A stretch of 11,814 nucleotides of DNA from Ramlibacter sp. (GTDB taxonomy: Bacteria > Pseudomonadota > Gammaproteobacteria > Burkholderiales > Burkholderiaceae_C): positions 1-11,814 of the forward strand of contig JAJAZH010000047.1 in the NCBI GenBank assembly GCA_026785815.1. The letters are read 5' to 3'. Made by a program: the position numbers and the translations under genes. Position 1 is the stretch's first letter, and each line of letters starts with the position of its first letter. The notes below the pieces were generated by a model, which made no database searches, had not been told where the DNA came from, and saw only the letters and a list, made by a program, of their open reading frames with translations. Below, in pieces: positions 6,840 through 11,814 of this stretch.

Positions 6840-7820
6840 TCACTTCTTGCTGCGCAGGTCGGCCGGCAGGAAGCTCTCGTCGATCACCTTGCTCCAGTCG
6901 AACGGACCATCGGGGATGGCCTTGACCAGGTGCAGGCCCTTGAGCATGAACTCCATGCCCTCGTAATCGAACTCGCCACGGCTCCAGTACACGCCCTTGG
7001 CGGCCAGTACGCTTTCGATGGCGCTCTTGGCCTGGTCGGCCGGGATCTTGTATTCGCGGGCCATGATCGGCGCCGCCTCGGCCGGGTTGGCGCGCACGAA
7101 CTCGACGCCCTTGCGGCGGGCCGCTATGATCCCGCGGATCACCTCGGGATTCTTCTGCAGGTAGTCGGTGCGCACGATGCCCACGGTCTGGGTCACCCGC
7201 GGCGCGATGTCGGTAGACCACCAGGCGGCGCGAAAACTGCCTTTCTCCTTGCTCCAGACCGGCTCGGTCACATAGCTCATGTCGACCCCGCCCTCGCGCA
7301 GCGCCGTCAGCCCGGAGCCGATGCCGCCGACCGATTTGCGTTCGACCGAACTGGCCAGGCCGTTCTTGTCCAGCATGACCGATGTGATGATGTCGGTCAC
7401 CGACTTCGGGCTGGAGTAGCCGAGCTTCTTGCCCTTGAGGTCGCCGAACTTGCTGATGCTGGCGTCGTCCTTGCGGGTGATCCAGACCTGGTCCGCCACC
7501 GACAGCACTCCGCCGTGGACGATGGTGAGCTTCACACCCTGCTGGATCGCCGCGATCGCCGCCGGCAGCGCCACCTCGCCATACGGATTGTCGGAGGCCA
7601 GGGCGTTGCGCACCGTGGTCCCGCCGCCGGCCGAGGTGATGAAGCCGGTGACGTCGAGGCCGGCGTCACTCTTGAACCAGCCCTTCTCGCGGGCGATGGC
7701 GAACGGCACGCCGTACATGCCGGTGCCGAAGTGGGTCACGGTGAGGTCGACTGCCAGCGCCGAGGTGGCGCCGACCAGGCCGGCCAAGGCCAGCGATGCC
7801 GTGCGAAGGGTTGCGAACAT
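6840..7820 (-). CDS. Periplasmic substrate-binding protein, NitT/TauT family
   Basis: This 326-residue exported protein captures the transporter substrate and is the first gene of the operon. The N-terminus has a classic Sec signal (Arg6, hydrophobic core LALAGLVGA, AxA site at about 22-24, SALA then VDL). The mature part shows the NMT1/THI5-like fold pattern: GxxxxPFAIAREKGWF near the start, then FGDLKGKKLGYSSPKS, then ALREGGVDMSYVTEP. This family binds sulfonates, nitrate, pyrimidines, phthalates and other small anions. ATG 7820 is preferred over an in-frame TTG at 7832 because GGAG sits 6 nt upstream and the signal peptide then starts normally. Ligand cannot be predicted. Context with lyases and a hydro-lyase suggests a small carboxylate. 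Confidence 0.87.
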   Translation of the reverse strand: MFATLRTASLALAGLVGATSALAVDLTVTHFGTGMYGVPFAIAREKGWFKSDAGLDVTGFITSAGGGTTVRNALASDNPYGEVALPAAIAAIQQGVKLTIVHGGVLSVADQVWITRKDDASISKFGDLKGKKLGYSSPKSVTDIITSVMLDKNGLASSVERKSVGGIGSGLTALREGGVDMSYVTEPVWSKEKGSFRAAWWSTDIAPRVTQTVGIVRTDYLQKNPEVIRGIIAARRKGVEFVRANPAEAAPIMAREYKIPADQAKSAIESVLAAKGVYWSRGEFDYEGMEFMLKGLHLVKAIPDGPFDWSKVIDESFLPADLRSKK

Positions 7821-7884
7821 GCATGTCTCCAATGGGGAGGTTGAAAAGCGGTTGCGGTGGGATCACAGGACGGCGCGCGGCCGG

Positions 7885-7896
7885 CTGTGCACAATC
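7885..7896 (-). promoter_or_regulatory. Candidate GntR-family operator O1
   Basis: Read on the minus strand this is GATTGTGCACAG, containing the perfect palindrome TGTGCACA. It resembles the TTGT..ACAA class of operators used by FCD-type GntR repressors such as MdcY/MatR (recalled as ATTGTATACAAT). It lies 65 bp upstream of the binding-protein start. Confidence 0.5.
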
Positions 7897-7967
7897 AGAC
7901 TCATGTTGCACCTTCGGCAGGTCTCTGTCGCTCGGGATTACCCCCGTCTCCGGCTTGACGAGGCAAC

Positions 7968-7979
7968 GATTGTGTACAA
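7968..7979 (+). promoter_or_regulatory. Candidate GntR-family operator O2
   Basis: GATTGTGTACAA on the + strand matches O1 in 10 of 12 positions and contains TTGT-GT-ACAA. Its centre is 85 bp from that of O1, about eight helical turns, and it lies 67 bp before the regulator start. Together the pair suggests repression of both divergent transcripts. Confidence 0.55.
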
Positions 7980-8045
7980 CCATGGTGTATTGACTCAGCT
8001 TCGGTAGTACTAAAGATCACTCCTCAGACGAAAAGGACCACCGTC

Positions 8046-8690
8046 ATGGAAGACAGACAGGGCAGCGCCGCCGACCAGGCCTACGAATATGTTCGCGAGC
8101 GCGTCATCTGCGGCGATTTCGCCGCCGGCGCGCGGGTGACGGAATGGCAGATCGCCGATGCGCTCGGCACCTCGCGCACGCCGGTGCGCGAAGGCATGCG
8201 CCGGCTGGTGGGCGACGGCATCCTGCAGTTCCAGCGCAATCGCGGCACCTTCGTTGGCACCCAGACGACCAAGGAAATCGGGGAGTTGTTTGAACTGCGC
8301 GCGCTGCTCGAATCAGAGGTGGCCGCCGCGGCCGCGCGCAGCATCAGCGCCGCCCAACGGGCGGAGCTTGCCGCCCTGCAGGATCGGATCGAGGAACGCG
8401 GCGCCGACCTGCAGGCCGACAACCTGGCCCGCATCGGGGCCCTGAACCGCGAGTTCCACCGGGTGGTTGCACAGGCCAGCGACAGCCCGCGGATGGTGGC
8501 CATGTTGACCAACGCGATCGAGGCGCCGGTGGTGCAGCAGACCTTCCGGCGCTACAGCGAAAGCCAGCTGCGGCGCAGCTTTCACCACCACCGCGAACTG
8601 ATCGACGCGTTTACCGCCGGCGACAGCGCCTGGGCCCGCGACGCCATGAGCTGCCATGTGCGGGCGGCGCGGTTCGCGCTGCTGAGCTAG
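8046..8690 (+). CDS. GntR-family transcriptional regulator, FadR/FCD subfamily
   Basis: This 214-residue regulator has two domains. Residues 8-72 are a GntR winged helix with the characteristic GTSRTPVREGMRRLVGDGIL stretch (41-60) and the RNRGTFV wing. Residues about 78-205 form an all-helical FCD effector domain with likely metal/ligand residues Asn134, His138 (NREFH), His182 and His204. FCD regulators usually bind small carboxylic acids, which fits an operon for acid uptake and cleavage. An AAAGGA site lies 8 nt before the ATG. It is transcribed away from the transport-lyase operon and probably controls both through the shared 225-nt region. Repressor as against activator is not decided by sequence, and the effector is unknown. 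Confidence 0.88.
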   Translation: MEDRQGSAADQAYEYVRERVICGDFAAGARVTEWQIADALGTSRTPVREGMRRLVGDGILQFQRNRGTFVGTQTTKEIGELFELRALLESEVAAAAARSISAAQRAELAALQDRIEERGADLQADNLARIGALNREFHRVVAQASDSPRMVAMLTNAIEAPVVQQTFRRYSESQLRRSFHHHRELIDAFTAGDSAWARDAMSCHVRAARFALLS

Positions 8691-9013
8691 GCGTGCCGTC
8701 GGAACCGAGGCCATGGCAGAGAATGCGACCGCTGTAGCTGGACTGTCTCCGAGTGCCGGCTGGCCGACTGGTTCGCCCGTACGGCAGTGCCGGTACTCCT
8801 GGGCCGTCGGCTCGGCCATAGGGGCGGGAGAAGGGCTGTTGGTATCGATGATCGTGGCGAGCCCTTGGTTTGGATGTCGCACGGTCGGTGAGTGGGCCCG
8901 GATTTTGGCAAGTTGCCTGCAGGTTGCCTACAACCGAGGAATAGCGTCCAAAAGAAAAAGCCCCGCGCTACAAATTCTGTACCTACGAGGCTAGTTCCTA
9001 CGCGGCGAATGAG
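8691..9013. other. Intergenic stretch with no recognised gene
   Basis: About 320 nt lie between the regulator and the tRNA fragment. A 93-codon reading frame (8713-8994, +) runs into the tRNA terminator, has no recognisable motif and resembles random GC-rich coding, so it is not called. The only supported element is the minus-strand terminator at 8951-8992. A direct repeat of GTTGCCT occurs at about 8911-8930 with no evident role. Confidence 0.6.
8951..8992 (-). terminator. Rho-independent terminator of the tRNA-Lys unit
   Basis: On the minus strand AGCCTCG (8992-8986) pairs with CGGGGCT (8965-8959), seven pairs with one G-T. A U-rich tract follows (TTTTTCTTT, about 8959-8951). It lies 22 nt past the encoded CCA of the tRNA fragment, the normal place for a tRNA terminator, and so belongs to the original chromosomal side. 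Confidence 0.7.
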
Positions 9014-9063
9014 TGGTGGGCCCTGAGTGACTCGAACACTCGACCTACGGATTAAGAGTCCGG
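9014..9063 (-). repeat. tRNA-Lys(CTT) 3' fragment: attachment site of the integrated element
   Basis: Read on the minus strand, the fragment starts with CGGACTCTTAATCCG, the anticodon arm with CTT at 9056-9054. It continues through the variable loop and a perfect T arm, GAGTG-TTCGAGT-CACTC. It ends AGGGCCC-A-CCA, with CCA encoded at 9016-9014. Upstream of 9063 the sequence no longer resembles a tRNA: there is no D arm or 5' acceptor strand, and the first base of the anticodon stem is mismatched. The 3' half alone, next to an integrase gene, is the usual mark of site-specific integration into a tRNA gene. The intact tRNA-Lys is expected at the other element end, to the right. Confidence 0.85.
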
Positions 9064-9081
9064 CTAATAAAGTGTTTTGCC

Positions 9082-9156
9082 TCTGTTGATTCCCGCTCAT
9101 AGAATCCCCCTATTCTCCACTGAAATCAACGGCTTACCCCTGACGGTCTGTTGATT
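9082..9156. repeat. TCTGTTGATT direct repeats with an inverted half copy
   Basis: TCTGTTGATT occurs at 9082-9091 and again at 9147-9156. The core GTTGATT is also present inverted, as AATCAAC at 9124-9130. All three lie between the attachment site and the integrase gene, where accessory or arm-type binding sites are usual. The function is inferred. Confidence 0.45.
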
Positions 9157-9170
9157 GATGTTCGGGAAAA

Positions 9171-9203
9171 TGGCTACACCGTGGCTACATGGTGGCTACA
9201 CCG
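9171..9203 (+). repeat. Three 11-bp direct repeats, likely integrase arm-type sites
   Basis: TGGCTACA occurs at 9171-9178, 9182-9189 and 9193-9200, an exact 11-bp period of about one helical turn. The full units read TGGCTACACCG, TGGCTACATGG and TGGCTACACCG. They end at the integrase ribosome binding site (GGGGA, 9203-9207). Tyrosine integrases bind such clustered arm sites near their own gene. Binding here could also repress the gene, which is inference. Confidence 0.7.
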
Positions 9204-9213
9204 GGGATGACAG

Positions 9214-10569
9214 ATGGCGCGTCCGAGCAAAGCAACCGAGGTTGACCTAACTGAGCCCCAGGAGCTGACTGCGGGGCTCATTGAGCGGCTGCGTTGCCCA
9301 GTCGCCAAGTCGCAGGCATTCCTGCGCGACACCAAAGCCCCGGCCCTGCGGGTACGCGTCACCGCCGCCGGGGCTAAGTCCTTTGTCTTTGAGGCGAAGC
9401 TGAACCGCCAGACCGTGCGCCGCACCATCGGGGACGTTCGTTCATGGAGCATTGACGCTGCCCGGGCCGAGGCCAACCGGGTGCGCGTGCTGGTGGACAG
9501 CGGCACCGACCCCCGCGAGCTAGAGCGCCAGCAACAGGCAGACCGGGATGCCCGAAAGGCTCAGGACAGCGCTGAGACCGCCACCGTGCAGGAAGCCTGG
9601 GACGCCTACCTTGCTGCCCGTAAAGCCCGCTGGGGAGCCCGGCACTACGCCGACCACGTTGACAAGGCCAAGGCTGGCGGGGAACCGGCCAAGCGCGGCA
9701 CCCGGGGCAGGGGCGAGACCATTGCCGGGCCGCTGCACCCGCTGATGCCGCTCAAGCTGCGCGACCTGTCACCGGCCGTTATCGGCGCGTGGGCCGCTCA
9801 GGAGGCCGCGACTCGCCCGACCGTTGCCCGGCTGGCCTGGAGGCTCCTAAAGGGATTCCTGAGCTGGTGCGCCGAGCAGGAGGCGTATGCATCCGTCCTG
9901 CCCCCGCAGAACCCCGCCAAGGGCAAAGCCGTCCGGGAGGTGCTGGGCAAAGCCAAGGCGAAGCAGGACTCTCTCCAGCGCGAGCAACTAGCCCCGTGGT
10001 TCGGAGCCGTGCGCCAACTTCAAAACGCGACCGCCGCCGCCTACCTTCAAACCCTGTTGCTTACCGGAGCCCGGCCGGGCGAAGTGCTTTCACTGCGCTG
10101 GGAGGACCTCAATGTGAAGTGGAAGGGGCTCACCATACGCGACAAGGTGGAAGGCGAGCGCGTCATCCCTTTGACGCCATATGTTGCGCACCTTCTGGCT
10201 CCGCTACCCCGTGTTAATCAATGGGTGTTCGCCAGCCCGTCGCGCGACCCTGAGCTATCCGACAAGCGCATCAGCATCCCGCGCAACCCTCACGAGACTG
10301 CCTGCAAGGTTGCTGGTATCGACGGCCTGAGTCTTCACGGACTGCGCCGGTCCTTCAAGTCGCTGACGGAATGGCTGGAGATGCCTGCCGGCGTGGTGGC
10401 GCAAATCATGGGCCACAAGCCGAGCGCGACCGCCGAGAAGCACTACACCGTCCGCCCACTGGACCTGCTGCGTATGCATCACGAAAAGATTGAAGCCTGG
10501 ATTTTGCAGCAGGCTGGCTCAGTATTTGTCGCGGACGTTGAAGTGGGGAAACTGCGCGCCGTTAAGTGA
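9214..10569 (+). CDS. Tyrosine recombinase (phage/island integrase)
   Basis: This 451-residue integrase recombines attachment sites to insert or excise the element. The N-terminus (about 35-100) is an arm-binding domain of the DUF4102 type: LRDTKAPALRVRVTAAGAKSFVFEA followed by a TIGDVRSWSIDAARAEA block. A core-binding helical region follows at about 120-230. The catalytic domain at about 250-430 has Arg287 in TGARPGEV, His375 and Arg378 in HGLRRSF, His401 in GHKPSATAE, and the nucleophile Tyr411 in KHYTVRP, so it appears complete and active. ATG 9214 is set by GGGGA 6 nt upstream. The gene begins 150 bp inside the tRNA-Lys fragment, reading into the element. Base composition is nearer the host than that of the cargo that follows. 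Confidence 0.92.
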   Translation: MARPSKATEVDLTEPQELTAGLIERLRCPVAKSQAFLRDTKAPALRVRVTAAGAKSFVFEAKLNRQTVRRTIGDVRSWSIDAARAEANRVRVLVDSGTDPRELERQQQADRDARKAQDSAETATVQEAWDAYLAARKARWGARHYADHVDKAKAGGEPAKRGTRGRGETIAGPLHPLMPLKLRDLSPAVIGAWAAQEAATRPTVARLAWRLLKGFLSWCAEQEAYASVLPPQNPAKGKAVREVLGKAKAKQDSLQREQLAPWFGAVRQLQNATAAAYLQTLLLTGARPGEVLSLRWEDLNVKWKGLTIRDKVEGERVIPLTPYVAHLLAPLPRVNQWVFASPSRDPELSDKRISIPRNPHETACKVAGIDGLSLHGLRRSFKSLTEWLEMPAGVVAQIMGHKPSATAEKHYTVRPLDLLRMHHEKIEAWILQQAGSVFVADVEVGKLRAVK

Positions 10570-10647
10570 CAGCCGCTGCAGCAGTAGCGTTCCCGCGCCC
10601 GGTGTGCGTCTAACTGGATTGACCGATGAGCCAGCACTCGCGCACAC

Positions 10648-10663
10648 TTGCATCACGGTGCAA
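10648..10663. promoter_or_regulatory. Inverted repeat TTGCA-N6-TGCAA upstream of the cupin gene
   Basis: TTGCA (10648-10652) and TGCAA (10659-10663) are perfect inverted arms around TCACGG, 21 nt before the cupin start. They could be an operator or a short hairpin in the leader. Only the symmetry supports this. Confidence 0.3.
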
Positions 10664-10684
10664 TCTCGCATCGAGGAGATGTCG

Positions 10685-11098
10685 ATGAAGAAGGCAACAC
10701 TTATTCAATCGCTTATCGGCCTTGTCGTTTTTGGCCTTGGTTTGACCACCGGATTGTTCGCGCAGCCGACAAGTGGCTCGCCCCCATCCGTAGAACAGAA
10801 GCGTAATGACCTTTCCGGTGCGCCCGGCATGGAAGTAATTTCGACAGTGGTTGAATTCAAGATTGGAGAGACAATTGACCTTCATTCCCACCACGGCATC
10901 GAGACTATATATGTCATTCAGGGCGCATCGGTGCAGGTGCCGGGGAAGGACCCGAGGACGCTACCTACCGGCGCAACGCTGGTGAACCTACGCGATGTCA
11001 AGCACGGCGGGTTCAAAGTCGTAGGCGATACATCGTTGAAACTGTTCACCGTTCATGTCGTCGACCAGGGCAAACCACTGTATGACTATTCAAAATAG
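10685..11098 (+). CDS. Exported single-domain cupin protein
   Basis: This 137-residue protein has an N-terminal signal (MKKATLIQ, hydrophobic 9-25, probable cleavage after GLFA at 26) followed by one cupin barrel. Cupin motif 1 reads LHSHHGIETIYVIQG (66-80), with His67, His69 or His70, and Glu73 as likely metal ligands. Motif 2 contains His107 in DVKHGGFKV. It ends LYDYSK. Small periplasmic cupins may bind metals or sugars or act as dioxygenases or isomerases; no specific activity can be read. ATG 10685 has GAGGAG 6 nt upstream, whereas the in-frame ATG at 10679 overlaps that site. Base composition is markedly lower in GC than the catabolic locus, suggesting transferred cargo of the integrated element. 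Confidence 0.78.
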   Translation: MKKATLIQSLIGLVVFGLGLTTGLFAQPTSGSPPSVEQKRNDLSGAPGMEVISTVVEFKIGETIDLHSHHGIETIYVIQGASVQVPGKDPRTLPTGATLVNLRDVKHGGFKVVGDTSLKLFTVHVVDQGKPLYDYSK

Positions 11099-11105
11099 GG
11101 CTTAT

Positions 11106-11140
11106 CCGCCTCTGCTGCGTGAAACCTGAGCGGCGGCCTT
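11106..11140 (+). terminator. Possible terminator after the cupin gene
   Basis: CCGCC (11106-11110) pairs with GGCGG (11132-11136), and GCT (11114-11116) can pair with AGC just inside after a 3-nt bulge. CCTTTCATT follows. The T tract is weak, so termination is uncertain. Confidence 0.35.
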
Positions 11141-11153
11141 TCATTAAGCTTCA

Positions 11154-11254
11154 CCCCAGCCTAGCCAGCGACTAATTACCGCTGGCGAAAAGTCGCAACC
11201 TTCACCGACAGGCTGGGGCTCCTATTTGAAGCGACACCTTGAAGGGGTGCGACA
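11154..11254 (+). promoter_or_regulatory. Structured leader with nested hairpins and possible pseudoknot over the RBS
   Basis: CCCCAGCCT (11154-11162) pairs perfectly with AGGCTGGGG (11210-11218). Inside, GCCAGCG (11164-11170) pairs perfectly with CGCTGGC (11180-11186) around a 9-nt loop. In addition, GTCGCA (11192-11197) and CCTTCA (11199-11204) can pair with TGCGAC (11248-11253) and TGAAGG (11240-11245). That helix crosses the outer stem and covers the GGGG ribosome binding site (11244-11247). A short CACC/GGTG hairpin (11235-11249) would compete with it. The arrangement suggests a translation-controlling leader or a separate structured RNA; neither is proven. Confidence 0.5.
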
Positions 11255-11707
11255 GTGACAGACCGCAAAGCAGATGGCGACCCGGTTCTGGCTGAGTTTG
11301 ATGCGTGCGTTGCCACCATGAAGGCAATGAACGAGGAAATCATGGCCTTACGACTTGCGCTTGAAAGGGCGTATCAGACCATCGCAGCCTTCAGGGAAAT
11401 CGGGCCGTTGCAGCCGATGACGCAGACGACATCGAACAAGCGTGGGCGAGGCCGACCGCGTAAGGTGATAGACGATAGCTGGATGCTTGAATGGTTTGAT
11501 CTAACAAAAGCCCAATTCATGGACGCCAATAAGTTCAAGAGGCCAACAGATGGCGCAGTGATTACATGGGCATTCAAGCAACTATTTTTGCAATATGGCG
11601 GGCGTGCATCAAAGGCCGATTCGCCAGCGTTTCAAGCAAAACTAAAGCGATTCAAAAACCGTCTGGGCGACGTGCGAAACCCTGTGGCGAAAACTCCCAT
11701 TAAATAG
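11255..11707 (+). CDS. Hypothetical 150-aa protein with an AT-hook-like motif
   Basis: I do not recognise the family. The 150-residue product starts at GTG 11255, with AAGGGG 7 nt upstream. Residues about 12-48 are Ala/Glu/Met/Leu-rich and likely helical, possibly a coiled coil. Residues 62-70 (KRGRGRPRK) form a classic AT-hook, a minor-groove DNA-binding motif with RGRP core at 65-68. The C-terminal half is basic with aromatic residues (WMLEWFDLTKAQF, ITWAFKQLFLQY) and ends in a Lys/Arg-rich tail. A DNA-binding or nucleoid-type role within the mobile element is plausible but inferred. Codon use and lower GC match the cupin gene, not the catabolic locus. The start sits inside the structured leader just upstream. 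Confidence 0.65.
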   Translation: MTDRKADGDPVLAEFDACVATMKAMNEEIMALRLALERAYQTIAAFREIGPLQPMTQTTSNKRGRGRPRKVIDDSWMLEWFDLTKAQFMDANKFKRPTDGAVITWAFKQLFLQYGGRASKADSPAFQAKLKRFKNRLGDVRNPVAKTPIK

Positions 11708-11814
11708 GCTTTTGTTGGGATAAACGCACATCTACAGTGACAGCAACAGGCCGACGCAGTGATGCGCCGCTTGTACCCCTTAACCATTCCGGTTAGTGGG
11801 TTGTCCAGTGAACC
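11708..11814. other. Right-edge sequence, no gene called
   Basis: The last 107 nt hold a small hairpin TAACC-ATTCC-GGTTA (11781-11795). They also hold a second copy of ACAGTGACAG (11734-11743) that also occurs at the previous gene's start (11252-11261). An ATG at 11762 is open to the edge for 17 codons but has no clear ribosome binding site, so it is only a possible partial gene. Confidence 0.35.

Larger units (their letters stand above)
7821..8045. promoter_or_regulatory. Divergent control region between operon and gntR-type regulator
   Basis: 225 nt without a gene separate the binding-protein start from the regulator start. The region holds two candidate operators (7885-7896 and 7968-7979). 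It also has a perfect 8-bp palindrome TAGTACTA (8005-8012) and the regulator's ribosome binding site (AAAAGGA at about 8031-8037). For the + direction, TTGACT (7990-7995) with TAAAGA (8011-8016) is a weak promoter guess with a 15-nt spacer. No convincing minus-strand promoter boxes were found. Confidence 0.6.

Noticed and set aside
8779..8796. Near-palindrome GTACGGCAGTGCCGGTAC
   Set aside because: It has a one-base loop and a bulge, no T tract and no gene close enough to give it a role.
8713..8994. 93-codon + frame between regulator and tRNA fragment
   Set aside because: It runs through the tRNA terminator, has no motif or clear ribosome binding site, and has no independent support.
9171..9203. 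Possible CRISPR-like short repeats
   Set aside because: Units are only 11 bp with no spacers; clustered integrase sites explain them better.
10490..10684. Extended 202-codon version of the cupin gene starting inside the integrase gene
   Set aside because: The segment before 10685 lacks similarity, and ATG 10685 has a strong ribosome binding site and begins a proper signal peptide.

Overview
The window is GC-rich bacterial DNA whose gene content and sequence style fit a beta- or gammaproteobacterium such as Burkholderiales or Xanthomonadales. That placement is inferred from the protein families, the IS66 end and the tRNA-Lys type; no taxonomic marker gene is present. It falls into three parts.

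(1) 1-421 is a scar. An IS66-family left end (from 13) carries the start of a frameshifted orfA. Near 233-245 this is fused to the C-terminal remnant of a DUF1294 membrane protein. 36 nt later comes an intact methylisocitrate lyase gene (prpB) on the + strand.

(2) 1390-8690 is a catabolic locus. A minus-strand run of seven tightly packed genes starts at 7820. It encodes a NitT/TauT-type periplasmic binding protein, an ABC ATPase, two different permeases, a second lyase of the isocitrate lyase/PEP mutase superfamily, and a LeuC/LeuD-type aconitase-family hydro-lyase. The spacings are 20 nt, a 4-nt overlap, 1 nt, 56 nt, a 1-nt overlap and a 4-nt overlap. The run converges on prpB, and the leuD and prpB stop codons share one CTAG. 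A GntR/FCD regulator diverges at 8046. Between it and the operon lie two oppositely oriented copies of GATTGTGyACAr, 85 bp apart centre to centre, which are good candidate operators. My reading is that a small branched di- or tricarboxylic acid is imported, rearranged by hydration/dehydration, and split by retro-aldol lyases to pyruvate plus a second acid. The substrate cannot be read from the sequence. Leucine-pathway companions (leuA, leuB) and methylcitrate-pathway companions (prpC, prpD) are absent from the window.

(3) 9014-11814 is the end of an integrated element. A 50-nt fragment of a tRNA-Lys(CTT) gene (minus strand, 3' part with encoded CCA) marks the attachment site, and a tRNA-style terminator lies on its chromosomal side. 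A tyrosine recombinase gene follows, preceded by three direct repeats of TGGCTACA at exactly 11-bp intervals. Next come lower-GC cargo genes: an exported cupin-fold protein, and a 150-aa protein with an AT-hook-like motif. The second gene has a leader that can form nested hairpins and a pseudoknot covering its ribosome binding site. The other end of the element and the intact tRNA should lie beyond the right edge.
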